NCBI GenBank assembly: GCA_022539475.1
Contig: VCMS01000205.1
Location: 1 to 64,000 of the forward strand
Reading direction: 5' to 3'
Origin: Gracilaria domingensis
Lineage: Eukaryota; Rhodophyta; Florideophyceae; Gracilariales; Gracilariaceae
DNA: 64,000 nt
The position numbers were made by a program, and so were the translations under genes. Positions 1 to 10,927 of the stretch are shown here, piece by piece (the first letter of the stretch is position 1; each line of letters starts with the position of its first letter). The notes beneath the pieces are model-generated. The model saw only the letters and a program-made list of their open reading frames with translations. It did no database searches and was not told the DNA's origin.

Positions 1-1414
1 TGCCGCTTTTCACCAAGGTCGTCGGCGCGCATGCTTGTGCGCACGGCGCGTCTCGCGGATTGACGCGAAGATGGGCGGTGCAACGGGCGCGGTTCGCCAC
101 TCCTGCATGCGCATTACACACAAGCGCCGCGTACTTCTTGTGGTAGGTGGATCGTACTAATTCCCTCCGTGGTATTGGAAGGAAACCGCGAACTCCGCGA
201 CATTCAGGTTGATTCGTTGGTCGCGCGCTGGTACACGTGGTTTGTTTTCGGCCTCTTCGGTCCTGCGAGAGGATCCGCACTTCATCTTCCCTGTCGTCCT
301 CCTGGGCAGGTTAGTCCGGCTTACGCAGTTTGGTTTCGAGCCTCACCGTCGGTGGGGTTCGCAGTTGTCAACCGATCGGACACCCCCCAGACCGTCGTCG
401 TGCTCGCCTCTCAGCTCTTACTGATATAGCCCTATGTCTTGTGCGTATGAGGTGATACCTCGTTGGTTCCAGGACACGTCTAGATATATAGAATAGAGGG
501 CGGCACTGGGGTGTCGTTATTATACGGGAGGCAGTCGAGGGGTGAGGAAGCTCCATGCAACTGTGGCTCTTCGATATACGTGACCGTAACCGGGTGCTCG
601 ACGCCGTCCACTACTAGTGGTCTGCCTATGTGGTGTTCGGCTTGATTCGGCGTCCAGCCGAGGGGTTTACCCGGTGCGCGGCGTTCCAGCGTCTCCAACC
701 TGGTTCTCGCGGTTCCTTCGTCCTTAGGTTCCTGCTGGGGTGGGTTGTACTCCTTGTTCCTGGACCCGTCCAGCCGGCGACAACGCCTGGTCATTTTTCA
801 CGGTGTGTCACTCGCTCGAGCGGCGGGCCGTCTTCTGTTCCTCGGTTTCATCTAGTCATTACAATTGGTGGTGTTCCCTGCGGTTGGTATCCGTCCGTGG
901 CATGTCTCGCTCCAGCGCCTTTTTATACCTCATGGGTGGATCACCCGCTTCCCAACGGGGTGGTCGATGACGTTCGAACGCCGTGAAGACAGGTGCCGAG
1001 GAGGGCCTACGCGCCGCCCTTCCCGTTGTGGTGGACCCGGGGTGAGACGGGCGTTTCAATCGATTACACGTGGTTGACTCTTCGCAGCCTGTCTGCGTCC
1101 CAGACCGGTAACACCTGTGTCCTTCCATCGGGCGCCGAGGCTCCCGTTGAGGCCAACCACTTGTATTGGAGGAGCCCCGCCTACGACCATATACAGGGTA
1201 TCGGCTTTCGTGAGTCTGCCCTCGGCGGAGGTACCGTTCGGTTGCGAAATGCTTCTCCCGTCGAGGATGTCTGGAAGACCCTGGGGTGGCGCGCGGCCGC
1301 GAGGTGGCATCTTCAAGCTAACACGCGGTCGAGTACGCGTTCTCGTCAAGACCCTTACGGTCGCGGTGGGTATGATCCTACGCAGCCGCCGCGGGCCCGA
1401 GCAACGTTAACCTC

Positions 1415-3621
1415 TTGCGGTGGCGTACGGTGGAGGCTCAACAGCTGAATCCTCATGACCTTAATAGGACGCACGGGCAGCCGCATGCCCACTATGGTGC
1501 ACGCTTTGCCGATATCTCCGCCGAATTGGTCGCTCTGGGGAACTGGCCTTTCCACATCAGTTCCTCACTCTGTCCCTTGCGGTTCCGCCACATGGGTCTC
1601 ACGCAGTATACCGCAATTGCCCGTTGGGATTGTCGCCGGTTGGAGGCGGTGCCTATGGCACCTCCTCCACACGCAAGGGCGAGAAGCAGAGCCGGTTCGG
1701 TCGACAACAGTGTTTCCATGCGCGGCAGCGACACACGAAGTTTCTATACTACATCCCCGTGGCCGTACCGTCGGATCTCCCCTTCATCCGCTGCGATGGG
1801 GAGGTCCACTACTTCCTCCGTTTGGTAGATATCCTTCACCGCTTGGACGAACCTGCTACGCACATCGAGGTCGATCTGGAGTACGTCGCGTTTGAGCGCC
1901 CTTTAGATACCAATTATTGGACTGACCGTGGGAGGTGGGCGACCGATGCGATGGCTGAGAGCCGTGTTCGTCACCGTAACAACCGTACGCGGACCATGTT
2001 CCTGTTCCACAACGTTGAGTATTGGTCGCAGAGCGACCACAACCGCCGGACATGGTATGTCAATCGACCCTCTTGGTGGGACCACTATGAAGTATGTCAG
2101 TGGCTGGAAGTGCCGACCCCGCCGGTCCTTGCGTACTTTGGTAGTAGCATCTCCCTCGAGAGGAACAACGCATATGCGTTTGGTCGGTCGCGCGCAGCGA
2201 GTGGCCGTCATGGTGGCTATCCTCGCCTTCAGGCTTCCGTGGAAGGTGTGACTTGGGACACGCGCTGCTCTGACAAGTCTGTCGGGATCAGCGGAACTCA
2301 ACCAGTTGGTCGTATCTTCAATATTCCAACGATGTGGTCGGCGACATTCGTGCCATGGGGCTCTCCAACATCGTGGAGGGCACCAAATATACTGCGCAGC
2401 AGTTGGATGGTTACCTCACTGCGGTAAGTAACCACAATTGGGGGCCTGAACAGGGTTGGGATGTCTACGACCCGGAGGTTCATAGCATCGTGCCTCTCCA
2501 ACAGCAGCACATGGCTGGCGAAGACCCATTTGGTAATGACGATACCGTGATGGTGGCTGCTGAGAACTATGAGTCCCCCGCATTGCCTCCGTCGGCACCT
2601 GTACAGGCTATTCCTCCGACCAGCGTGGCTGCCCCTGTTCCAAGTGGTCCGGCGAACCCTCAGGCGGCTGCTCACCCTCCCGGACGGGCTGCCCAGGGGC
2701 CTCTTCGGGTTGGTTTCCAGTCGCTTCCGGTGAATCCGGTGCCCCCTGGGGGTGATAGTGGCGCGATACGGAGCGCTCTGGCTCGTCTCAACCACGCCTC
2801 GATGGTGCACTTCAACCGTCCTGGTCCAAATGACATCCTCACCGCTGTGGATACTCTTAGCAACTTGCTCCCCGTGGTTGCTCACCACGAGCGGCGCACT
2901 TCTGAGCTGCGACAGTTCCGCGACTACTTCCAGCGCAATCTCTACGTGAGGTGACAGCTATGTTGGTCAGTTGAGCAACCTTGTGGAAGGCCACGCGCCG
3001 TTACATCGCCCCCTGTGGAAAGTTTCAACCCGTACGCTCCTGCGTCACAGCAACCTGCGACCCAATGGTAGGCTTTGGTGGCCTTGGTACGTATCAACTC
3101 CCTGGTGGACCTCCTGGTGGTGATCCTTCGGCACCTTTCCATACTCCGCTTGGTCCTCACAACGTTCCTCTTCCTCCAGCAAGTACTGGGACAGGAGCAC
3201 CAAGTGGTTCTCAACTGGTTTCCGTTCGGCTCCGCTTCCGTCGACGTCCGGTGCTCCTATGCCGCCTACTGGTCTGACCCCCGGTGCAGGGCCGTCTAGT
3301 GGTCTTGCTCCTCCGACCTCTGGTGGCATCCCTCCGTCTAGCTTACCGCCTTCCTTCCATCCACCACTGGTCCTGCGAATACCATGCCGGTAGTCAGCAG
3401 CGGTACCCTGCGGGACCTGCTGGTACTTCTGCTCCTTACCAAGTGGTGGTGCGCCAGCGAGCGCGGCTAGCGGCGGGGGCGGAAGCTCCGCCGGACCTGT
3501 GTCGGTGTCCTCTGGTCGTGGAGGTTCCGCTTCATCTCGCGGGACCTCCCGTGGACGTGGTCGCGGTCGTGGAACCAGTCGTGGACGCGGACGTGGCCGT
3601 GGGTCCTCCAAGGCCTCCTAA
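1415..3621 (+). pseudogene. Antisense accessory ORF of chromovirus A, broken
   Basis: Plus-strand coding region on the opposite strand to gag-pol, between the end of pol and the expected 3' LTR. Frames at 1415-1828, 1624-2427 and 2334-2954 hold the recognisable parts. The tail near 3520-3621 encodes an arginine/glycine-rich run (repeated RGRGRG). Diagnostic patches are WYVNRPSWWDHYEVCQWL and HFNRPGPNDILTAVDTLSNL. Both have clear counterparts in the antisense region of element C (WYVQQPDWW, LNRPGPHSIQEAL). No signal peptide, membrane segment or catalytic motif is visible, so I do not call it an envelope gene. The region is broken. The function is unknown, and the basic RG-rich end hints at nucleic-acid binding. 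Confidence 0.65.
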
Positions 3622-3658
3622 GTCACCTCGTGGTTCCCTCTCGTGGATTCTTCTCGAC

Positions 3659-3664
3659 TAATAA
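3659..3664 (+). terminator. Candidate poly(A) signal for the antisense ORF of A
   Basis: AATAAA on the plus strand about 40 bases after the arginine/glycine-rich end of the antisense frame. Its position suits 3' processing of an antisense transcript, but the hexamer alone is weak evidence. Confidence 0.35.
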
Positions 3665-3758
3665 AGTGTCTTGCATTGTGATCTCTGATCTTCTTTTGTT
3701 TTCCTGTAGGTTAGTTAGTTAGCTTTTCGTGTAGCGTGGCGTTCAACGACTTCGATAA

Positions 3759-3775
3759 CCCCCCCCTTCCTTAGC
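3759..3775 (-). other. Purine tract at the end of pol, chromovirus A
   Basis: The minus strand reads GCTAAGGAAGGGGGGGG. This polypurine tract lies directly at the end of the chromodomain frame and before the antisense ORF. The identical 17-mer occurs again at 7172-7188, in the protease-RT linker. A purine tract in the same post-pol place is seen in element B (35951-35965) and probably in C (58117-58136). Confidence 0.6.
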
Positions 3776-4474
3776 GACGCGTACCACGCGAAGCAATACC
3801 AGTTGGTGGGGGCGTTCGCCCTTGTTTGCGCCAGTATCGGATGATGAAGTTGTTAGGGATATGACCAGGTGGTTCCATAGAGTCGTGCTCGGGCGACCAT
3901 CCATACCATCTTACCCGGTAGCGCATACCCTTTGTGGTGTGTTCGTGACCTACAATGGTGTCAATAGCGCACTCCTGAGTGTCTACTTGAGGGTGTGAGT
4001 CTTCCATTTGGTCATGGGGTGCGTGGCTCCCGTGGGTGGTGTGACCCGTTGGTCTTGCCGAGGCTCGATCTCCTGTGCCGCTTGGGTCGTGGGGTCAGCC
4101 GTTACGGCTCTGGTGGAAGGTTGACTGCTCGGCTGACTCATCATAGGAGGGGGTATGGGAGACATTTGCTCCCTCTCCGCTTCTTGCTGCGTTGGCTCAC
4201 CTATTGGTTGTGTATTCGCTGTCGTCGGTTGTGCGGCCTTGACAATCCTGTCGATGGAGACCGTGTTCTCCAAACCTTCCATTATGACCGTAGCGGTATG
4301 CTCATCGGAGCGAATCACCTTGTATGGTCCCGTGGACTTGGGTAGTAGTTTAGAATTGATATCCTCCTCAAGGCGGATGTCCTCTTCCATCTCCGCTGGG
4401 GTTGGTCGCTTACCTTTTGGTGGCACGTCAAGGAAGACCATGTCTCCTGCTTCCACTTTGGTCACTTTGCTCAC
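3771..4474 (-). pseudogene. C-terminal pol tail with chromodomain, chromovirus A
   Basis: Two minus-strand frames (3983-4474 and 3771-4007) give the tail after the integrase core. The first holds the KLLPKSTGPYKVI and VSIDRIVKA motifs, a small barrel-like segment typical of Gypsy integrases, followed by a proline/glutamine-rich linker. The second holds a chromodomain with YRVRWYGWSPEHDSMEP and the aromatic residues expected of a methyl-lysine reader. In chromoviruses this domain is thought to steer integration to marked chromatin. It belongs to the same broken pol as 4471-8319. The matching tail of element C is at 58096-58778. Confidence 0.8.
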
Positions 4475-7400
4475 CGTTCGGTCATAGTGCGCTTATACCG
4501 TTCTTGGGCTGCTGTCATCTTAACTTTGGCAGCAGCCAAAGCGGCGCGTAACTTCTGGAGTATGTTTCTCTTGACCTTCGCCGGTGTGAGTGTCCCGGCC
4601 GCTTCCGAGCGGTCAGGTCCGGGCTGGACGATAATACCATGTGGTGTTCGCGAAAGTACCAGGTCGAATGGGGTTGTTTGAGTGACCCTGTGGACCTGGA
4701 GGTTGTACGCATATGTCAATGGTTGGACATACTCAGACCATGTGGTTTGGTGCTCTTCGACATAGTGCCGTAGGCGTGCCACTAGGGTCTTATTGAAGCG
4801 TTCCACTTGGCCGTTTGTTTGCGGATGATAGGCCGTGGTAAAGTAGTGCTTGACCCCTAGCATTTTACAAACCGCCTCGAAGAACTTAGAAGCTAGGTTC
4901 GAACCGTTATCGGTCAGTAGGTACATGGGAGCACCGTACGGGTAGACCCAATTCTCCAGGAAGGCTGTCGCTAGTGTCGTTGCCGTTTGGTTCTTCAGAG
5001 GTATGGCTCTGGTGAGCTTTGTGAACCTGTCGGTTATGACTACTACAAAGCGGTAACCCTCTGAAGTCTTGGGCAGGGGCCCCAGTATGTCGATTGCTAC
5101 GAATTCCAGGGGCCCCGCCGCCGGGAATAGCTTTAGGTACTTCCTGTGCTTCGCCACACCACCTCGGGTCTTAATGTACGAATTGCATTGCGCCACATAG
5201 GTATATACATCGTTAGCCATATGCGGCCAGTAGAATTGCCTCCGAAGGGTATAGTACAACCGCGTGGCTCCAGGGTGTCCCGAAAGCCGTGGATTGTGTG
5301 ACAGATATAACACCCTTTGTCTTAATGACTCAGGTACGACCTTCTGGAGAGCTCCGTCTAAAGGTGAGCGTCTGATGAGGTACCCATTGTGGTCGACGTC
5401 GAAATGAGAATCCTTCCTTCCAAGTACGTCAGCGAGCGTTTTGCACAGCCTATCGGTCGATTGCTCGCGTAAGAATTCCTCACGGGTGATTGGAGCGTGT
5501 TCCCCTTCCTCCACAGGAAGGAGGGTCTCCACTACCACTTGGTGCGTACTGTCATCATGCCAGTATCCCTTCAGAACTTCATTGACCTCGTGGTTAGCTG
5601 GTTCTATAGTAAAGCATGGGATGTCGTCGTCCACTGGGTCAGTGTCCAATCCTTCGGTATTCAACCGGGACAATGCATCCGCCACTCGGTGCTTGACCCA
5701 GGGGCGGTACTGCACATCGTACTCAAACTCCGAGAGTCTCAGAAGCCATCGGGCCAGACGACCCGATGCGTCCGCCAAGCCTAATATCCACCTCAAGGAG
5801 TCGTGATCCGTTCGGAGCGTGAAGCGCACATCATATAGGTAAGGACGTAGCATGAGCATGCTCCAAACAACCGCTAGGCATTCCTTCTCCGTTACGGTGT
5901 AGTTCTGCTCCGCTTGGTTAAGAGCTCTACTCCAATACCCAATTGGTGCGAGCTTGCCGTCCTCCTGTTCCTGCATTAGGCAGCAACCTATTTGGGCGTC
6001 CGACGCATCCGTGTCCAGTGTATACGGGAGTCCCGTTTTGGGCAATGCCAGTACCGGTGGGAAGAGAAGCGCTGCTTTCAATGTATAGAACGCCTCTACC
6101 TCGTCCTCTTCCAGGTGGTCAAAGTGTGTAGGCTGCCCCTTCTGCAACCTCCGGTTCAGGGGTGCGGCTATCTTTGCAAAACCCTTGATGAACCGCCGGT
6201 AGACGTTGCATAGACCTATAAAGGATCGTATGTCCGTCTGCGACGTAGGGAGCTTCGCTTCCTGTACCGCTCGGATATTCCGTTTGGTCACTTCGAGTTT
6301 CCCGAGGCTTATTGTATGCCCTAGGTACTCTACCTCTTGGTTGAAGAACATACACTTTCGTAGTTTGAGGGTCACGCCTGCCTCTTGTAGCAACTGCAGT
6401 ACCACTTGGACGTGCGAGAAGTGCTCCTCTATGGACCTCGAGTAGATGACTACGTCATCTATGTATACCAATGCGGTTGTCCACTTCACTTTAGACAGTA
6501 TGATGTCTAACGCCCTTTGGAAGGTAGCGGGGGCGTTTCTTAAACCAAACGGCATGCGTAAGAAGCGATACAGGCCTGCGTGGCATGTAAACGCTGTCTT
6601 ATCACGGTCACCCTCTGGTATTTCGATCTGCTAATACCCGCAGTTCGCGTCCAGTGTGGTAAAGATGTTCGCATCTCCTAGGGAGTCGATGCATTCATCC
6701 ATCCTCGGGATGGGGTACGAGTCCCTTACCGTTACGGCATTAAGTTTTCTGTAGTCAATACAGAACCTCATACGGGTCTCTCCTCGTTTTTGGACTAGCA
6801 CTACAGGGCTAGCCCATTCCGAGTTTGCCGGTTCTATAACCCCCTCGCGGAGCATCCGCTCTACCTCCTCCAGCTCCACCTCACGGGCCTTATGTCCCGC
6901 GGGGTATGGCTGTTGGTGGATGGGACGGGAGTCCGGTTTGAGGTCAATCCTGTGCTGGGTGGCCTTAATGGCTCCCAGCTTACCCGACCACATGGTACTG
7001 AATGGCTCCAGGAGTCCAAGGATCCGCGCTCTGAGCTCTTCCCCTTCAAGTCCTATATTCACCTCCGTCTTCCAATTGGTCACTGGGTCGAGCTCCAGTT
7101 TCTGGTCTTCTCGCTCAGCTAGTCGCTGCACCATATGGTCTGTTCGCGACGAATTCAACGAATTGACACTGCCCCCCCCTTCCTTAGCATCCACGACCTC
7201 GTGGGACCATTGTGGTGTAATTGTAAAGATCGTACGGGGAGCCGGTAAGGCAAGACCAATTACGGTGTGCTTTGGCAACTTGACCGGGCGGTTGCTGAAG
7301 TTACTCAGGTAGACCTGAAACGGTTTTGTCGGTATGTTGTCGACTATACCATTCGCCATTAAGGTCATGTGTCGTTCGGCCAACCGTGAATGGTTCTGAA

Positions 7401-8319
7401 TGGATAACAGGTCAGGTTGTTGGCATGTGACCTTCACTACCAAGTGGTTCATAGGCGGTATTGTTACCGCCTTTGCCAATCGCACCTTGTTGGAGAGTGT
7501 GTTTTCCGGGACCGGTTGGTGTCGAGTGCGGTTCTCTTTCGGAGAGGCACCCTTGTGGTTACCAATAATGGCGATCCGGGGGCCATTATGGAACAGAACT
7601 GTCTTAGAACGTGGAAAAATTGCCCTGACATGCTGGTCTATAAAAGTTGTGCCGAGGATACAGTCTGTTGCCAGTTGGTTAACGACTATGAAGCGAACTC
7701 GGACCCTCATGGTGTCAATCAATACCATTATGGTAAGCGCTCCCATGACGGTTAGTGGTCTGTTGTTGGCGTCAACCAGTGGGTTAGTTAATGTACATGG
7801 CTGAAGCTTATTAAGTTGTCTGTTAGTTAATAGTTTGGCATTCACCAGATTAGGTCCTGCCCCGGTGTCCAGGACAGTGACGCATGGTACCAAGTGGTTA
7901 GAAGTAAACCCGAGGGTGACGTTTACCTTATAGTTACTATGCTTGAGAAAGCATATCGGTTCGGTGCCGTCCATGAGGCTCTCCTCCCCTGTAACCAATG
8001 GGTAATTGTCCATACTTGCACCACTTGGTTCTGGAAGGCCTTCCGTCTTCGGACAGTTGGGGAAGGCCTCTATCCCAACTGTTCGGCGTTTTCCGCCTGC
8101 GGGGCGGGATCCGTTTGGTCCTGCTCCGTAACGAGGTGTACCTGATGAGGTGTGGCTGCATTGGGTCGCGCATTTGCGTGTCCCGTGCCTGCGCTCCGCG
8201 CCGTGGGCCCAAATATATCCTGGTGGTTCTGCTGGCGAGCAGTCAGGAGAGAGTTCCTGTTCTGCGGAGCCACACTTGGGCACGCTGTTGCCAAGTGGTG
8301 GGGCGACAAACAGAACCAA
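4471..8319 (-). pseudogene. pol: Pol of chromovirus A (protease, RT, RNase H, integrase), broken
   Basis: Two long minus-strand frames, 6631-8319 and 4471-6555, hold the polyprotein in Gypsy order. The first has the aspartic protease motif LDTGAGPNLV and the start of RT (FCIDYRKLNAV). The second has the RT catalytic box YIDDVVIYS, RNase H with TDASDAQIG, a zinc-binding integrase N-terminus and the integrase core (VAIDILGPL, LTDNGSNLAS, HPQTNGQVERFN). The order PR-RT-RH-IN is the Ty3/Gypsy order. The gene is broken. Comparison with the open pol of element B (30169-35583) shows it once had the same architecture. Confidence 0.85.
7172..7188 (-). other. Second copy of the 17-base purine tract, inside pol of chromovirus A
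   Basis: Exact repeat of the purine tract at 3759-3775, here inside the coding sequence between protease and RT (encoding AKEGGG). It could act as an internal plus-strand priming site or be a coincidence of a glycine/lysine codon run. The exact 17-base identity favours some link. Confidence 0.45.
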
Positions 8320-10337
8320 CAGAGGAGATTGCCGGTTGTGGGGTCCTTCATCGCGAGCGACGACGCGCGCGATGGGGGACGGCCTCCAATAGATACTGCA
8401 CTCCGTTGCTGCGGGGATGGTCCTCGTTCACCGTATTGCTTGAATGGTACCGCTAGGACCGGGCTGACCGGTACGGATACCTGTGATGGTGGAGCTGAGG
8501 TTTGTCTCGAGGGTGGCTCGCTGGATAGCGAGCTGGACCAAGAGGTATTACCGTGCGATCGAGTTGTCGGTTGTGCATGCACCAAGTGGACTGGGTGACC
8601 CTGGGAGGCGTATTGTGTGCACGCCTCCCCCGTAGTGGTCTCCTCTTCCTCTACGTCAAACACTGACCGCCTGGTTTTTCCTTTCTCCTTCGATGGTTTG
8701 CCAAGTAGTGCGGAGTCTTTCCTGGCCCCTGACCGAACGGTGTCGCCTAGTCCCTGTGCATGGCGGGCTAGTGCGTTGTAGTCGACCGTGCGGTTGGTAG
8801 CTAGGTAGTTACGAACCTGTGATCGGATAGACTTCGCCACGTTGTCGGCGTACATCGATTTCAACCTTTTGGTAGTAAAGACGCTTCCACAGCGGGAGGC
8901 TAATGCCCATAAGGAGCGAGCGAATTCCAATTCGGTTTGTCCCGCGCGCTGGCGGTACGCAAGCACCTCTGCGTACGCCTCCTGGATTACCTCATCGGTC
9001 GCGTAGGTTTCCAGTAGGAAGTTAACCACCTGTGGGTATGTCGTCAACATTTCCGTTTGGTCTTCGTCCACCGCCATGGTGTTTCCTTGGAGGCGGCTGT
9101 GGAGCAACGCTCCAGCCTGACCAGTTAGGTAGAATTGAAACAGCCACATGGCTGCTGCCTCTGAAAACCCATTTTGATCACAAGCGATCTTGAACCTTTG
9201 AAGGAAATCAATGATCGCAATAGGGTCATCCCCGCTAAAGCGAGTTTCACCCAGTTGGAAACGAAGCTTCCTATGATGCTTCGTTATCTTCTGAGCTACC
9301 TCTTTGGTATACTCAGCCTGTCTGTTCTCTAACCTATAGGTACGATAGTCAACCGCTTTGGTGAATAAATCATTGAGCGGCGTAAGCACCTCTAGGTCAG
9401 TCTCCTCGTCGGAAGTTGAGTCCGAATCGTTATACCTTTTGGTCTTACCCTTACGGGGATTCTTTCCTTTCTTCTTGCGAGAGTCCTTCCTCTTGCGTCG
9501 TGAACCTGTACGGTCGTCGTCTCCTGACGAATCCGAATCGGTGTCTGAGGACGAAGAGTCCGAGTCCGACCGGCGACTCTTTCTCTTTCCCCTTTTGGTT
9601 TTCTTCTTCTTACCATTTGGTTTACGTCGACGCTCGTCTCCTGAGCTCGACGAATCTCCATCAGGGTCTCCACCACTTGGTCCTGACGGAGCTACACCAA
9701 TAGGTTGGGGGAGGTAAACGTACCTCGGGCCCTCCATCCCTGGAGGCTCGGCCCCTTTCCCCATGCGGTCGATAAATCCTTCACCAGTCGGTTGTGTAGG
9801 AAGGTTAGGGTGGAGAATACCAAGTGGTGTGGTGGCGTCTACTGCAGGCGGGGGAGCTTGCTTCATGAGCGCGGCCTGGGCCACCATCTCAGGTTGAAGC
9901 TTAGCCCCCTGCTGCTGCAGAGCCAGCATAACCAATCGGTCGATGTGTCCTCGTACCTCGTTCTCGAGGTACTGTAACACCACCACAGGTACCTTGTCGA
10001 GGACCTCCTGGGAGGCTCGATCAACTACCACTCGGGTGACCTCGTCCAAGTCCAGTCGCGGTCCGACTGGCACCTCTATTTGGTCTACCACTGGGGTTGT
10101 TACAGGAGCGGGCTCCTCCGTTGCGGAGCCTGCTCCTTCGGCCACTTGGTCAGCCCGGGGAAGCGTCGAGGGGCCCCCAGCCTCTCGGTCTACCTTCTTC
10201 CCCCTCGGTGGGCGTTCCTTCCGAATCAGGTCCTCCGGGTTATCCAACACCGGATAGGACACCGAACCCCGTACGGGGTGGCCACTTGGTGGAGCGCTCG
10301 GCGCTCTTTTCGGGTGACGGACGCTCCGTTTCTCCAT
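8070..10337 (-). CDS. gag: Gag of chromovirus A
   Basis: One open frame of 755 residues. The N-terminal third is low in recognisable domains. Residues about 215-320 are a striking alternation of lysine/arginine-rich and serine/aspartate-rich runs. A retrotransposon capsid-type region follows (about 330-540, with DYRTYRL and ETYATDEVI, shared with the gag of element D). A CX2CX4HX4C zinc knuckle (CWFCLSPHHLATAC) lies near residue 690. The 3' end overlaps the start of the pol frame by about 250 bp, so a frameshift type of gag-pol expression is possible. Gag would form the particle and bind element RNA. This frame looks whole. Confidence 0.85.
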   Translation of the reverse strand: MEKRSVRHPKRAPSAPPSGHPVRGSVSYPVLDNPEDLIRKERPPRGKKVDREAGGPSTLPRADQVAEGAGSATEEPAPVTTPVVDQIEVPVGPRLDLDEVTRVVVDRASQEVLDKVPVVVLQYLENEVRGHIDRLVMLALQQQGAKLQPEMVAQAALMKQAPPPAVDATTPLGILHPNLPTQPTGEGFIDRMGKGAEPPGMEGPRYVYLPQPIGVAPSGPSGGDPDGDSSSSGDERRRKPNGKKKKTKRGKRKSRRSDSDSSSSDTDSDSSGDDDRTGSRRKRKDSRKKKGKNPRKGKTKRYNDSDSTSDEETDLEVLTPLNDLFTKAVDYRTYRLENRQAEYTKEVAQKITKHHRKLRFQLGETRFSGDDPIAIIDFLQRFKIACDQNGFSEAAAMWLFQFYLTGQAGALLHSRLQGNTMAVDEDQTEMLTTYPQVVNFLLETYATDEVIQEAYAEVLAYRQRAGQTELEFARSLWALASRCGSVFTTKRLKSMYADNVAKSIRSQVRNYLATNRTVDYNALARHAQGLGDTVRSGARKDSALLGKPSKEKGKTRRSVFDVEEEETTTGEACTQYASQGHPVHLVHAQPTTRSHGNTSWSSSLSSEPPSRQTSAPPSQVSVPVSPVLAVPFKQYGERGPSPQQRSAVSIGGRPPSRASSLAMKDPTTGNLLCWFCLSPHHLATACPSVAPQNRNSLLTARQQNHQDIFGPTARSAGTGHANARPNAATPHQVHLVTEQDQTDPAPQAENAEQLG

Positions 10338-10452
10338 TTAGGTAACTGGTGTCGGAGCAAATTGCTTCGGCAACGGCGACCAAACCACTCAGGTATCTCG
10401 TGACTTCCAAATCCCCCCTTTCCAAAAACCACTTGGTAATCCACAAATTCTA

Positions 10453-10465
10453 GGTCGGGAGACCA
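10453..10465 (-). other. Primer-binding site of chromovirus A
   Basis: On the minus strand this reads TGGTCTCCCGACC, five bases after the LTR end. The same 13-mer follows the 5' LTR of chromovirus B (27882-27894), and a close variant follows that of D (59566-59578). The match continues into CCTAGAAT. The primer tRNA cannot be named from sequence alone. Confidence 0.75.
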
Positions 10466-10470
10466 AAATA

Positions 10471-10927
10471 TGTGGTATAGCCGATCGGTGCGAGCTGCTA
10501 GTGGGGAGCCCCGCATGGGCTCGACCCGGCGGAGGAGTAAAACGCGTGACACCTAATAGGTCGGCAGCACCCACCGTTGCCTATAGTGCACGGTGACCAA
10601 GTGGTAAATACGCCTGCACTGGTGTGCGGCAGGCACGTATAACCCTCGAGGTCAGCAAAACTATTAGAGGACTACTAGACTTACCAATTGGTGACTGTAG
10701 AACCGAACTGGTATCAAATCAGCCTAGTTGGTGCTTGACTTTACCATTTGGTGTGAGAGGTTGGCGTCTCGGGGGTTTAGTACACCCGAGCGCCCCTCCG
10801 GCTCTCACGGGCCTAGTGCCACGTGGGCCACCGGGAGGTGCATTTGTGGTGCACCACCCCGGCCACATATCTACACTACCTAGTAAATATTAATTCTAAA
10901 TTATCGAGAATAGACTAATTAGTCCTG
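10471..10927 (-). repeat. 5' LTR of chromovirus A
   Basis: About 457 bp between the primer-binding site and the right edge of the element. On the minus strand it ends ...CTATACCACA just before the primer site. Its first 320 bp (plus coordinates 10471-10790) closely match 58779-59094, which identifies that segment as an LTR of the same family. The distal part resembles the LTR at 54692-55173 more loosely. The right edge was set by the shared AGGACTAA on the minus strand and is good to a few bases. Confidence 0.75.

Larger units (their letters stand above)
1..10927 (-). mobile_element. Gypsy chromovirus A (Ty3/Gypsy LTR retrotransposon), broken
   Basis: Minus-strand Ty3/Gypsy element. Reading from right to left there are an LTR, a primer-binding site, a long gag, a pol with protease, RT, RNase H, integrase and C-terminal chromodomain, and then an extra ORF on the opposite strand. 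The chromodomain after integrase places it among chromoviruses. The left (3') LTR is not identified and probably lies at or beyond the window edge, so the left limit given is nominal. The element is broken, with several breaks in pol and in the antisense frame, while gag stays open. The decay suggests moderate age. The palindrome ACCANNTGGT recurs along its whole length. Confidence 0.88.
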
